Source: Beaufortia kweichowensis
Lineage: Eukaryota > Chordata > Actinopteri > Cypriniformes > Gastromyzontidae
Length of the DNA: 64,000 nt
NCBI GenBank assembly: GCA_019155185.1
Contig: CM032798.1
Span: forward strand, 4,849,501-4,913,500
Reading direction: 5' to 3'
Position 1 is the first letter of the stretch. Every line of letters starts with the position of its first letter. Positions 35,093 through 48,238 of this stretch are shown one piece after another. The position numbers were made by a program, and so were the translations under genes. The notes under the pieces were generated by a model, which searched no databases, was not told the DNA's origin, and saw only the letters and a program-made list of their open reading frames with translations.

Positions 35093-35275
35093 CTTAAAGG
35101 AATAGTTCATATAAATATGAAAATGATCTCAGAGTTTACTCACTCTTATGCCATCCATATGTATATGACTATCCTGGCTCTTCCTTTGAATAGTTTTTGA
35201 AGCTGCAAAAGCACATCCATCCACTATAAAAGTAATCCATAAGGTTAATAAATGTCTTCCTAAGTGAAATGACAC
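35093..35275 (+). mobile_element. Half copy of a second TTAAAGGAATAGTTCA MITE family
   Basis: Begins cttaaaggaatagttcata, then tgaaaatgatctcagagttt, ttcctttgaatagtttttga and catccatccactataaaag with taataaatgtcttcctaag. The inner sequence differs from the 23973 family. The right arm is missing. Confidence 0.65.
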
Positions 35276-36050
35276 ACTTGTTAGAGAAAGCAATTAATAT
35301 TTAAGCTTGTTAAGTAATCATTATGCCATAAGCAGACAGGCCAGCAAGGTAAGTTTAAATACTTTGAATCTAATTGGTTTACACTCGTCTTGTGACTAGT
35401 ATGACAACTAGTTACAAGACAAGTTAGAACAAGTGACATTCGACATTATCTAATCTCATTAAATTCTTTTAAACCACATAATTCATACAAAATCTATTAG
35501 CTCCAAAGTACTTTTTGGCAGATCCAAATCCAATTTAATTTATTTCTTTTTTTTAATTCTTTGTAAAAACAATAATTACACAACATTCTGTTAAGTGGAT
35601 ATAAACATGGCAAAATGTGATTAATGGAGCTAACAGCAGAGCAACATAATTACAAATATTACAAAAAATTGTATTTAATAAAATTAAAATTTTCTTACAA
35701 TTAAGTTTAATAAATGAACATTTAATAAATGACACAAATAGCAGAACTTTGTTAATAATATATGTTCTAATTGTGCAGAAATCTGCTAAATTTCTTGCAG
35801 AATCCTTGTGGGTATTTTTTATAATGTGTTTCCCAGTAAACCACATGTGGTGGTCTCTCATCACTATAGGAACTACAGAAACAAATGCCAAAAATTATCA
35901 ATAACTAGCTCACCTACCATGAAAATCAACCCATTAACAACCAACCCCTAACCTGATCCAGCTGCGTCTCTGATTCAAACCTGGGATCAATAGTGTGTAT
36001 TTCCACCCTGGCATAATAAGTTCAGGTACATTGATAATAAACATCATCTA
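35276..36050. other. Intergenic DNA: no gene seen
   Basis: AT-rich. A short inverted pair (cttgtgactagt near 35389, tagttacaagac near 35408) is noted. No gene supported. Confidence 0.5.
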
Positions 36051-36054
36051 ACCA

Positions 36055-36620
36055 TCTGAAGTTGGCTGCTTATGCGTTACTTAATCAAGCAGAATTTAAT
36101 TGCTGGGAATAAGTAGTGCCCGTAATACAGGCACAATTATCACTCAATTGCTGCTATTTTAGCTCAGATTAATTGAGATTTTTAAACTTGACATTTTCAG
36201 CCCAGTTGACTGGAGGCAGAAGGCTGATTGCTCCCCAGTGGTAAACTACAACCCCTCCCCCTTCTGTCATGATGGAGCCACGACCACCTCATCAGCCCTG
36301 GCACCCCGATCTGCACTATAGGGGAATGCACAAGGGGATTGATGGTAGTGAGGGGGTGGAGGGGGGCTTTGACTTAATATCTGAGGAGCTTTACATGTGA
36401 CCAGATAGCAGTGGGGGGTCCTTTCAATATTAATGCGGCACCAGAAGGTTTCAACCTGTGAGACGGTTGACAGGTTTGTGCCTATGGCTCATATTGAACA
36501 TATGTGCACCTGCTTGTGTTAATGCCCATGACCCTACTGGGACCAGTTAACACGATTCCACCCGCAGCGGCAAAAAACATTATGTGTGTATATCAGCATT
36601 ACAGCAGCATGTGCAAAATT
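36055..36620. promoter_or_regulatory. Candidate conserved non-coding element upstream of sema3f
   Basis: About 500 bases of complex, repeat-free sequence, with homeodomain-like TTAATTG/CTCAATTG motifs (36090-36180) followed by a GC-richer part with G-runs at 36321-36324, 36334-36337, 36352-36356 and 36361-36366. No open frame explains it. It lies about 9.5 kb upstream of the sema3f promoter. Enhancer-like by texture only. Confidence 0.35.
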
Positions 36621-39600
36621 ACTTGAATGGTCAGATAATGTAAAATGGCTTATTTTTGATCGCAAGGGTGGCGAAGTTTCTCAACATATTACAACATTTT
36701 TAAACACAATTTAAATTTTTTGCATTTGACTGTAGAAAATGAGATCAAAGAATTATGGGGAGCCAATCCCAAGATACAAGATAGATAAAATGATCCCCAA
36801 GTAATCAATGCAATTATTTATTATTATAATGATATTAATGTTATTATGGAGTTTGTTGGAATGGACATCTGGTTTGTCTTAACATATGATAACATAAGTA
36901 AATTTCTTTTTTGCAGACCTTCATCTTAAAGGAGGATTTAAAAAATTAGATCAATTGTACATGAATCACATATGATCTTATTTTTGTTCGGTTTCTACAG
37001 CTGTTCCTGATCTTTTTCAAATAAGTGTGATTTCTCATCTTTAGGTGAGCTTTGACCTCTGCCGACCCACATTTATGAGATCCTGGTGTCACATTAGGTC
37101 TGTTCTGCTTGTTAGACCAGTCACGCTGAACCAAACCGGCTCTGCCAAACACTGCAGACCACACAGACACAAAAGCTGTTATCAATACGCAAAGCTTGCC
37201 CACTTTCAATTATTTCCATTACTTAGTGCTTTTATGGTTTTAATGTGTTTACTTTCTACAGATGTGGCCTGTAAACAGTGACGACAAACATGGTTTTATT
37301 CATAACCGTCTGTTTAAACGTGTGCAAGTTTTTTAGTCTGTCTCGTTGGCAAAGTATCTTTATACTGTATCACATCCCAGACCCCATCAATCATTTATCT
37401 GTCCACTGCTTTCTCACAGGGAAATAATCACTGCTGAACCACCTGAGGTTTCTCTGAATACATGAAACCCCAATGAGGTCTTCTCTTGTACTTACAGCTG
37501 AAAAAGAGTATGACTATAGATGAAGATAGATGGAGATATGAAGAAAAGGCCAAGTCTCACCTGTCTGTGATGAATTATTCAGTGAAACAGCCAAGAGTAA
37601 ATGCTCTGGTAAAGGAAATGCTTCAGGCTTGCTTAAGGTGACGTCCAACATGTTCCATCTGTGATAATCTGTCACAGACATTCTGAGAATGAGCGCAAGT
37701 ACAATTAACACACACACAATCGCACACACACAAAGAAATACACATGTACAAACACACGTCTCGCACTCTCTAAGCAGCATCTCTGAGAATTGTGTTACCA
37801 TAGAGACGGAGGGATGAGCATTTCAATGAATAGAGCATGTTGGTTGAAGAGTAAATAACGGTTAACGGGACTCATTCAAGATGACAGTTTAAAGGAGTCC
37901 TAAAATTGAGCATAACACAGGGTTTATTGTGTATTTTTGTAAAACATTATTGTGCATCTAGTACATTTTATCAGCAATATGTTAATTGTCCATTTGGAAA
38001 TGGTAATTGTATATATTGTTTTTGGAGTTTATTATTTTTACAATTGTGAAAGAAATAACAAAAGAATTATGAGATACAGTAACAAGCATCAAAGTTTGAT
38101 TTCACCTATAAATGTTACTATGATTTCAATATTGTCATTACTCAATATTTAGTCAATATTTAAGATATCAAGGTTACATTTTTACAGAATGTTTTTACAT
38201 TATCTGGGATGTTTTTTGTAGAAAACATTCAATCACAAAAAAATGACTTTAGCTGGGTTTTGTGTCACATCTATTCAAAATCTCTATGAGAAAAAGCATC
38301 AGCATTTAACCTGTTTGAAATACGAAGCTGAAAATCACTATAAACTCAGCGAGTCTTTTCCAGAAGCTGTTGGAGAGAGAGAGTCGTGGTGTTGAATGTC
38401 CTCTAAAATAGGATCCGTGCAGCCCTGAAACATCTCCAAGCACAGCAGCCTTGGCTTGTTATGATGCCAGAACACCCCTAAAAATAAAAGATAATTTCAG
38501 TCTTGACTCTTAGAAAACTTTCACACTCGCTCTACGGTCCAATCACGGGCACCCAGCAGTGGCCTTGCAGATCATATTGCAAAAATGACTTGGACAGTGC
38601 GTGATTGTTGTACATCAGTTACAAATACCTAATACATCATGTATCATCTCTGAAGTCTCGTGCGTGCAAGAATTTGCTGTCACAATCATGTATGTCAAGT
38701 GGAATTGTTTCACTTCTAAATGACTATACATCACAATTATAAATTGGTACAGGAGAACTGTATGTTGATGAAAGAGAACTAAGCAAAATGCTTGACAATC
38801 AGAACATAGCAATTTATCTATTCTGGTATATTTATATCTAATTCACGCCACTGCTGAAGCAACCTAAATACCAATGTCTTTAATAATCTCTTCTGAGGTT
38901 AATTTTCAAAGTAAGGGTATGTTTACAACAACAACAAGTCAGGTTTTTCTTTTGTATTTATTAAAATTGTTATAATAATACCCATTTACATACAGTAGAT
39001 TCATTAAAATGACTAAAACGCAGAATTATTTTCAGAAATTCATGATTTTGTTGTTTACATAGACATGATATTGTGAAATTAGAAAGTTTTTATGTTTTTG
39101 TTAAAAAACTGTGTTGTGTACATGAACCCTAAATCTCAATAATATTGTGTCAGAATTTTTTTGAAATCTGGAAAAAAAAATCTTGGCCTGCATAACGGGT
39201 CAATCGTGTTGAATAAACTTCCGAATATTTGGTGCAAGAGGATTCATGGTCCATCAACTCTCAGATGTCCAGATGACCCTAAAGAGCATCCATCTGGTCA
39301 GGAACTATTCAAAACGTCTCCTCACCTTCCTTTAAGGATCATGTGTGCTTTTTTGGGCCACATGTATATTAACAAACACACATACAGGCGGATACAGATA
39401 GAATTGTATGAATCTCAGTTAAATTATCATTGACATTAGATAAGGCCTCTGTTTTTGACTGACATTATTGATCAAGAACGTTTCATGTACAAAAGGGGTT
39501 TTATAAGGAAAGGACTGCTTTTAGGCATGAACAGAGGTCATTTAAACTTGATGCAATTGCCAAGTTCTCCATCTTGCAGCCATACTTAACCTTAAAGTAG

Positions 39601-41860
39601 ATTCTTTCAGGTAAAGATGAAAGTCTTTACAGTCTGGAAAAACATTTAAAAAAACAAAACGTTAGTCTCACACAATACTGGAATTTCAGAGCAAAGCTCT
39701 TTATGCTTCCAATATGTCATCTCACCTGCCTCATCTTTATATATTGTTTCTCTTAAAGGTTTCCAATTGCATTTCATCACCATCTTCTCTTTCTCATTGC
39801 ACTTAATATGCTTAACTAAACTTTACTTCTAAGAAACTGTACATGGTAGCTTCATCAGAACTTTAAATAATACATTTTAATATAATTACAAAAAATTAAA
39901 CTAATTTCAAACATATTTCTAACTCATAAACTCAACTTAAAAATGACTTCAAATGAAGAGTAATCCCTTTCTTAACTTTTTTGTGGTAAAAAGTAATTAA
40001 CAACAACAACAAAAAGAGAGTTAAATGTTCAACTATTTTGTATTTTATTTATAGTATTTTTTATAAAAAACTGATCTCAAACACACTGAGATATTTCAAA
40101 GGCTATAACATAAGACAACATATGCCAAAATGTTTAAGGTAACGCCATGCCTGTCCAGGTTGGATGTTATTCTGCAGACTAAACACTCCATATGATTTGA
40201 AAGCAAGCAGCAAATGAGCTTCCGTTTCATAGTCACTTGGTCGTCCACTCATTTCCTCTAGCATATGGAGAACTTCCTTTGACCAAACAACCTTAGCTTG
40301 CAAATATTAGTGAAGGAAAGGTCTGTGGAAGGCTTCCAGTGACCACAAAGGATGTGCCCTCTGATCTTTGCCCTTGGACTGTCAATCAGGTTCTGGTTTG
40401 TGTTTCCATGGTTGCTCTAGTTGATGTGTGACCCAGGAAAGATTAATGAGAAAACAGGGTTCGGTTTCACCATAAGGGAAACCGTTTTGGTTTAAAAGTG
40501 TGTCTTTGTCTGATACTCACTACTGATTTTTTTAAGGCAAGGTGAGGTTGAAGAGTACAATGTGAAAGTGATTAGATGAGACAGAAATATGATCATTGCC
40601 TTATTCTTGGGCTGAAACATTGGTTTAAGTACTTTTAAATCCTAAGCACATGTGTGGTAGAAGACATCACAGCGCAAAGGGACTTCAGTCAGAATCAATC
40701 AACTTCACTGACTTTTCTCATGACATGCACGCACAGCCCAAGACATAGATCATATTTCTGTAATTCCCAAGGAATCTCATCTTACTTTGTTAATATACAG
40801 CCGCTACATACAGTATAACTTAATACAAGATGCTATTGGAGATGAAACATAATAAAAAGATGTATTTGTGTTTATTATTTGTACATTAACACAAGGAAAC
40901 CAAGCGCTTCCCAACGAGTCAGAAATGTGCCCACATCATTCACGTTAGACAGCCAGACGTGCAGTCTTGAAACGCAGTGTTAAAACATTCCTCCGATTCC
41001 CTTTGATGTCTCTGTAGTGACTCTCGCTCATGAAGATTTGATTTCATTGACCTCTGCAGTCTTACAGTTCATGTCCACCATCTTCAAAAGAGCAACATCT
41101 TCACACCACTTGACCACGACCTCGGTCTTGTTATGTCGCATGAGGCCCATCCAGTGCAGAGTCAAAAGTCAAGTACAGCCAAAAATAATCTGTTTATGGG
41201 AATCCTGAAGATGTACTCGATGTTTATGCCCATAGTTGAACTTTTGAAAATTCTTATGAGGCAATGACATGGCATAAAGTACAACTTCATAAAGAGACAG
41301 TGACACAAACTGGAAACAGTAAAAGTTGTGTGAAATGTCACGTTGTGATATTTCATGATTTTCTGCTGTTTTCACATGTTTCGGCTGACCTTTAACATTC
41401 CACTGCCATTCACTGCTATTGCGTTGGACTTCGACGCTTGTTTACGTAAGGGCTCCGGGTTTGGATTCTTGCTGTACCTACAGGGCAGGTCAACGGGGGG
41501 AGAGACAATAAGAGAAGTTTAGAGAATAGATTTGTAGCTCTCGGGGGAGGACAGACTAACATCACCATTCAGAAAAGAACAAGATTGTTTGCTGTAGGGT
41601 TAAATGGAATTCTAAAACAAACGTACAGAGCAATCTGAAAACCTAAAGGGCAACATGAGGGTCATAAGCCGGAGCCTTTAGGCACGTATGCAGTGTCAAT
41701 ATAACTAAATGTAAGTTACTAAATTTCAGACTGGTGATTAGAGTGCCAGTTTCTCAAGAGATTTCAATATAATTGAGGTTAGAAGAGCTTAGTAGTGTAT
41801 GTAGAGTTAGTAGATGCATATTATAGCACATTTTGTTTACATGTTTCCTTACAAGGTTTC
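36621..41860. other. Intergenic DNA: no gene seen
   Basis: AT-rich with short CA/TG runs (near 37706-37730). An exon-like open stretch at 41390-41477 (minus) was considered and rejected. No other feature supported. Confidence 0.5.
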
Positions 41861-42162
41861 CTTAAAGCTGCAATCCATAACCATTTCCCCTTTTAAACCT
41901 ACACTTCATAAAGTTTATCTATAATGTTTATCACTTACAAGTTTATCTATAATGCAATCTTTAAAACACACAAAAAATGTGGGTTATTTCATGTACTGTA
42001 CTTCATGTCAAATTTTCAGATACATTATATCCGACGGCTCTTTTCATAGATCACTATTATATTGTTGTGAATCATGGTAAGGTAAAACAGTTTTAAACAA
42101 AGATTTTTTATGCATCTCCTGACATTTGCTAATTTTCAACTAAAAAAGTTTGCAGCTTTAAG
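41861..42162. mobile_element. MITE with perfect 13-bp inverted ends containing TTAA
   Basis: Left end cttaaagctgcaa (41861-41873), right end ttgcagctttaag (42150-42162), exact reverse complements. TTAA is present at both ends, suggesting a piggyBac-like target site. The interior has no ORF, so it is non-autonomous. Confidence 0.8.
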
Positions 42163-45100
42163 AAAATGTTGCATTTTAGGCCTTTAAGAACATTAGTCAG
42201 CAGACATCCAACATGACCACATACTGTTTGGTTGCTTTTGGTTTTTGGTGGGTTTTTTTGCAACCACCAAAATATATATACATCTATATAAACAAATTAT
42301 TCTAGCTAAACGTGAAACATCATGACCGAAACTGACCTTTGGACTCACCACTAACCTCTCTAACACATTTTACTGGTCGCATAAACCTTGGAGGTCAAAG
42401 GCGACAGCTCAAAGTTTGTCCTTCCTCCCCAATGGCATTTAAACCGGCTCCTCACTCTGATTTTTAGGGGCAGAGGAAATGGGTTTCAGCAAAACATCAT
42501 ATCCAAAGGAAGTGATTAATTGCCAGTGTCTCTTCCACAACACGTCCTGCTGAGCTGACATCCTCCTAAAGGTAAGCAGAACGCCATTAAACTCACCACA
42601 GGAGTCTCGGCTATGTCTGATGACCTATACTTAAAAGTTAGCGTAAGTTTAAACACTTTAATTTCTAAATTAAAGATTCTGAGTGATGTTTGTAACATTT
42701 TCCATGGTAATTGTACCCCTGACCTTTGATACTACCATGACTGGGGTGACTACTCTCCAGATCACTGAGATTTCATACTATCATAAACCTGTCAAGAACA
42801 TGTCTGGGTCATATTTCACAAAATAGTCATTGTAGTTTTTGATTTATGCAAAATAAACAAATGGATTGTGGTAAGCACAAAATTTGGGAAAGGAAAGATC
42901 TTAATGCTTTATTCATTCTTTCTATTTTTTTCTTTTGTAGCAAAATACTCATGTTCCTGACATGTGTCATGAAATTCGTCCAAATCCTTTTAAATGTTAC
43001 ATATAGCATGTTAATGCAACGCTCCTTTCATAAAAAACATCAGAGATTACAACAGCCAATGACATAACAAGTAGAAGACAAATGTTACTACAACATTTAC
43101 ACATGTTATTTGTAACTCCATCCTCTCCCACACACAGAAAAACATAAGCAAAGTGATAATGTAGATGATAGATCTGCTTCCGTTATTGCACGTACAGCCA
43201 TTCTCCATCAACACTAATCCCGTCAATGACAAGATAATACTCTTGCTTTCAGCCCCATGAGTAAAGATTCAGATATTACTTTTTAATCAAATCACAGCTT
43301 TACACAAGACAGGCGGTAAATCTGACTCTAACATATTCCTTGATCTATGTTTTGCTATCCCTGCTTTCTACATGTCTGCATGCTCTTTACTCCATCACAA
43401 CCGCCTGGATTGCATGCATGAATGAGTCTTTGAGGAACACGTACAAATTGGCTGCCGTCCACCGACCAAACCTCCTCCGGTTTCCCCAAAGTATGCTTGA
43501 ATGTGTTCACTAACACAATAAGCCAAGAGAGGTTGTGGTAAAATAACTATAATGCAAAGACTTTTTTGCTGTTTTAATGGCGCCAAGCAATAGTTCATTA
43601 TCGTAACTGTAGGCTGGTTGTGGTTGCCAGGCAATGTAGAAATGTTGCACATTTATATAAACCGAGAGGGCAAATATAAGCATTTTGAAACAATTTTTAA
43701 TGTGGTTTATTCAACCCAAAATTTTAATTTGAATTGTTTTGTCATGGACATGCTGTATTATGATATTATATGATGGATGATTATAGGCTTATAATCCAAA
43801 AACCATACATTACAATATTATGGATGATTATAGACTAATAAACCAAAAACAAGTAGGCAGGGAATACATATCATATTCTAGCATTAGAAATGTACATTGA
43901 TTGCGAAATATTGTGCTTCAGCTGTCAACATATCAAAGTCAAACAAAACCACACTACATACAACAGCTCAAGTCTGACAGATCAATCCAAAATGTTTTGA
44001 CACATTCCAAATACCTACATAGAAAAATAAACACATGCACTGTCCCGGTACCTCATTCTTTACTGCGTTTAAACAGCGTTTGTGTGTGTAGTGCGCTCTC
44101 TGGGTCAATAAAGGTATGTCTTCATTGACCTTGGCTGTCACGATGTCTCACCTTGTGTTGATAAGAGAATAAAGTGTGTGAAGTGAGGGATGTCACGGGG
44201 GAAATTACTGTTTGGGAGTAATAAAGCCCTGCTTTAATTCCATTTCACATCACATAATGGAGAAGTGAAGCGTAGGTGGTGGATGGGAGAAGACAGCCAG
44301 TTTGGTGCGCTGGAGGTCTCCCCCCTGTCCCCCGCCGCCAGAAAAGACATGTGCAATGATTAGAGGCGTCTGATTGGGTATCTCAGAGAGCAGAATCCCA
44401 TCAGCAACTCATCAAGTTCTTTATCAATCTATGTCTCTGTTGATGTGTCTCTTTCTCACTCTCTTTGTTTTATTCTTTCTCTCTCTGTTGACCAGTTTTT
44501 TATTTGTCCCATTCCTGCTTTATTTTGCTATATCAAAAATACCACGTATAATTTTAAAAAACGGTCCCAATTTATGTTAGATGTTTTTAAAATCAATGTA
44601 CTTGCATATGAAAAATGTATTGCGTTTACATGTGGTTCAATTAAAATCTTGAAGACCTATTAAATGTATGAAAAATGTATCAAATGTTTTAGTATTTAAA
44701 GACACTTAATCCACAATTGGAAAAAACATGTATAATCATATAAAAAACTATTACAGTAAATATCTGTTCATTACACTGCACAAATCACATTACATCCCAT
44801 TACAGTGAGCATCATCACATGCAAGATCTCCTATCCCAAGAGTTTACTATCACTATGGTAACCATAGTCTGGATTTTTAGGCTAGTTTTATCATTGTGCT
44901 TTACCTTCATCTTCTTCAGCCATCTTCTTAATCTTTCTGACCTTAAACAAAAGCAGACACTTTGTCTAAAACAAAGCAGAGGGAGGGTCTCAACATCTAG
45001 AGCCACTCGCACTGGTGTCGCACGCCATGGAGATAATCAGCCAGGGACGTCTTTGTTCCTCGGGAGCGATGGGGGTATTTGACTTAGCATTTTTTGATGG

Positions 45101-47870
45101 CACGCATATACTACACATCTACATAGCAATGTTATGTATGTAATAGTATGTATAGCACAGCATGTACAATAGTAATGCTTTGCTGAGAACACGGTCTTTG
45201 GCTACTGGAAACTCCTTTAATACATAAAAACTCTGCAACCAGAGTGATTTTATTCAGACAAAACTTGGAAAGAGCACCCTTTAAAGCAATACAATTCCCC
45301 TTGTCGATGTGTGAGGGACACATGATTCACTTTCAAATGAAAAAAAGAGCTGATTTGCCAGAAGGGCTCAATATTTTGCCATGTTTGTGTTTGCTATCCT
45401 GCATTGCGTGAGTGGATATCTGTTATTGTTGCGCTTTCAAAGAAACCAACAGGCAACAGAGGATAACTATGTTTTGATTACACGAGGCTGATATTGTTTC
45501 GAAAAGAGAAGTAGGAAAGAGTCACGCTATAGGCTATCGTCTCATCTGAAGCAAGCGTGATTGGCCCACTCGCACTGATTGGATAACATCATGCTATCTG
45601 TGCCCAAGAAGATGTGCTGGCTGTACTTTGGGAGATTTGGGATTACACATCACAAGATTATATCTTTCACTTTATATTATACACAGCTCACTTTTATGTT
45701 ATATTATATATTCCCACAAACAACATCTGGTATTCCGAAACTCTATATGGTTTTTGAATTTTAAAAGTACAAAATAGTAGTGTCATAAATATTAAGATTT
45801 CTGGATTACTTCTAAATAATTATTTTTGTGAACTGATTTTAACCATAAGCTTTTTTATATATACACTTTTTAGAGAAAAAAAATCAATGAGTCTAATTTA
45901 GGTTATTATGAGAAACTAAAAATCACATTGACAGTATGCTAATGACATGAACCACTCTGTATCAAAATTCATGTCTACAAAACTGAAATTGTGTTGCTGA
46001 TATACAGTAAATAACATTCAAATGTTAAATAAAGGCAAATCACCTTTAAAGTGGGGCCAAAGTTAAGACTAACAAACATATAGCATAAACATCCAAAATG
46101 CAGAATATATAAAGATTGATATGCTTTGGGTTTTGTGAGTTTCCCTTAAGTGCAACAGCACTGTCTGTCTGTCTCTGTCTCTTTGAAACGCTCTGTAAAC
46201 ACAGCTTGGAAACCATCGAAGAGCAACTTCTACCCAAGCTTTCCTTCAATATCCAAATGAAGAAAGATTTCTCTGCTTAAATGTGGGCTGTGCATGCAAC
46301 CAAAAGCCACCGTGCTGAGATGCTATCAGGACAAAAGATTAAGTCAAGTGGCTCTCTCTTGTCCTCATCAAAAGATATGATAACTAATGATATGAAAACA
46401 ATTTAAAATCTCAGACGGCAATCTAAATTAGCAGCACAAATCAGAATTTAAAACACTGATGAGGCACAGGCGCACAGAGCTTTAGAAAAAGGGCAAGACG
46501 GCAGCACCCAAGACATTTCAAATGCATGTGCTGTCTCGAGTTTCTCATGAAGAGGATCAGAGAGACACCACAACATGCTCATCCCTTTTCCTGCACATTC
46601 CTGCTATGCAGAGCTCATAGAGTGGCACTGGGATCCGCTTTCAGCATCAAACAAGACTGCCAACGGGTCTGTCGTCAGCTGGACTTAGCTGCAGGGCCTG
46701 AGAAACTTGATCTTCAGAGTATTGCCCGGGAGGGGTACGATAGTAAAGAAAAGAGGAGAGTCCCTCTTTGAAACTGTAGCGAAATAGGAGAAACAGAGGA
46801 TTGTGGGAAATGGAAGTGGCACCTAAAAAGGGTGGAAAGATTCCAGGTCGCCCATAATTAAACGGGTCACTAACACCAGTGAAAGTTGAATCATTCCAAA
46901 GTGCGAACTTGATGCCAAGTTGAAGTCAGTGATCCCAATCTGACATTACATGACACACACTTTTCACTTAGCATTGACCTTATCAAGAAGTTCATTTGGG
47001 CACATCCTGTAGCTGCATTGGGATGCTAAAACCAGTACTTATCTGACTGATCACCTTTGAAAAGGGATAGGGAAGTCGGCTCGCCATCTGCAAGAGGCTC
47101 AGATTTCATCACAACTTGTTGTCTGGTACTAAATAAACTCTGGCATGCTGTGTGGACACTCTATACTTGTCCAAAGGACCGCTGACCCCAGTGAGGATCT
47201 TAACACCTAGGGTCCCCTCCCCTCTATAGCCCTGGGAGGAACAGATTCCCCTGATTTCTGCCCCCTTGAAGGTGGCCTCCACCCAGCCCATTCACACAAA
47301 AGCTACAGCGCTAATGAGACAACTAGAAGAACCTGCTGCCCACCATCCTGGACAGGCAGAGAGGACGTTAAGATGAAAAGACAGGTTCACAGGTGTAAGA
47401 ACAGATCTTACTGACACCTTATAATCTCTCATCTATCACAAGGGACTTAACTGAATGTCATATAAGTGTGAACTGCACATTAGGAAGCACTTAAAAAGAC
47501 AAAATCAAGTTGTAAGTACAACCCATAAGGGAAAATGAAAGTTAGCATTTTTATTAAATGGAGTGTAAATTAAAACTTTTCTCCAGGCCTAGATCTTAGT
47601 ATTAGTATATAGACATTCATTAAAGATCTAAACAATGTCTTAAATTACGACGCAACAGTCTGCAATCACAAGTCTGAGACTTTAATATGGGCTAAAAAAA
47701 AAACTATTGCTTCCTTAAAATCTATATTTTTTGTTATTTTGTCCCTCTAAAAAATTAAGTAGTTTAGGATAAATATGTAAGACAGTGATGATTCTTACAA
47801 TGAATAGTAACTTCTAAGTAGCATTAATAAAGAAACATGAGCAATAAAATATTATTCCAGAAATAATTAA
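42163..47870. other. Intergenic DNA: no gene seen
   Basis: Holds the 47-bp duplication at 43773 and an X-box-like ggttgccaggcaat near 43621. A 15-bp palindrome, ctatggtaaccatag, lies near 44855. Open frames are short and without domains. Confidence 0.5.
43773..43850 (+). repeat. Tandem duplication, period 47
   Basis: atggatgattatag starts at 43773 and again at 43820; both are followed by a variant of gcttataatccaaaaac / actaataaaccaaaaac. Confidence 0.75.
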
Positions 47871-47871
47871 T

Positions 47872-48238
47872 TTTAAGAGTGACAATATTCGTGATTGACA
47901 ACAACCTTGATATTTAAAGCCGTGATTATCTTTATGATGTTAATAATACAAATATGACAATATCTGACAATAGATATATGGCAATATTTAGGACCCTTTA
48001 AAAATGTTGCCTTAAGAGTCACAATGGTTGCAAACTCTCTCTTTTATCTCTCCAAAATCTAATTTTAGTGGGAATCATTGGCCAAAAAATACAAAATAAC
48101 AAAATTAAAGAAGAATTTGAGTGACAAAGTGACATCATTATTGATTTGCTTTTTATATAGTCTGTACATGAAACATTTTTAATAGATTTACAACCACGAT
48201 AATCACTACGATAAATCTGATACTGTGACAGCCCTTAT
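47872..48238. mobile_element. Probable hAT-like MITE
   Basis: The right end, gatactgtgacagccctta, is typical of a fish element ending in gctgtcacgat. The left end, ttaagagtgacaatattcg, is a weak inverted match. The interior has repeated gtgattatc / gataatcac motifs. Borders approximate. Confidence 0.45.

Noticed and set aside
41390..41477. Minus-strand exon-like open stretch (starts YSKNPNPEPLRKQASK) between AG and GT
   Set aside because: Acceptor and donor (gtcagc) are weak, no neighbouring exons, and the sequence shares catt-cactgccatt and ggctccggg wording with a cyprinid MITE family, so it is probably transposon-derived.
44855..44869. Palindrome ctatggtaaccatag
   Set aside because: A 7-bp arm palindrome is expected by chance in a window this long; no context suggests a function.
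46526..47291. GC-richer patch with frames on both strands
   Set aside because: Neither frame has a recognisable motif or supporting splice sites; nothing beyond composition supports a gene.
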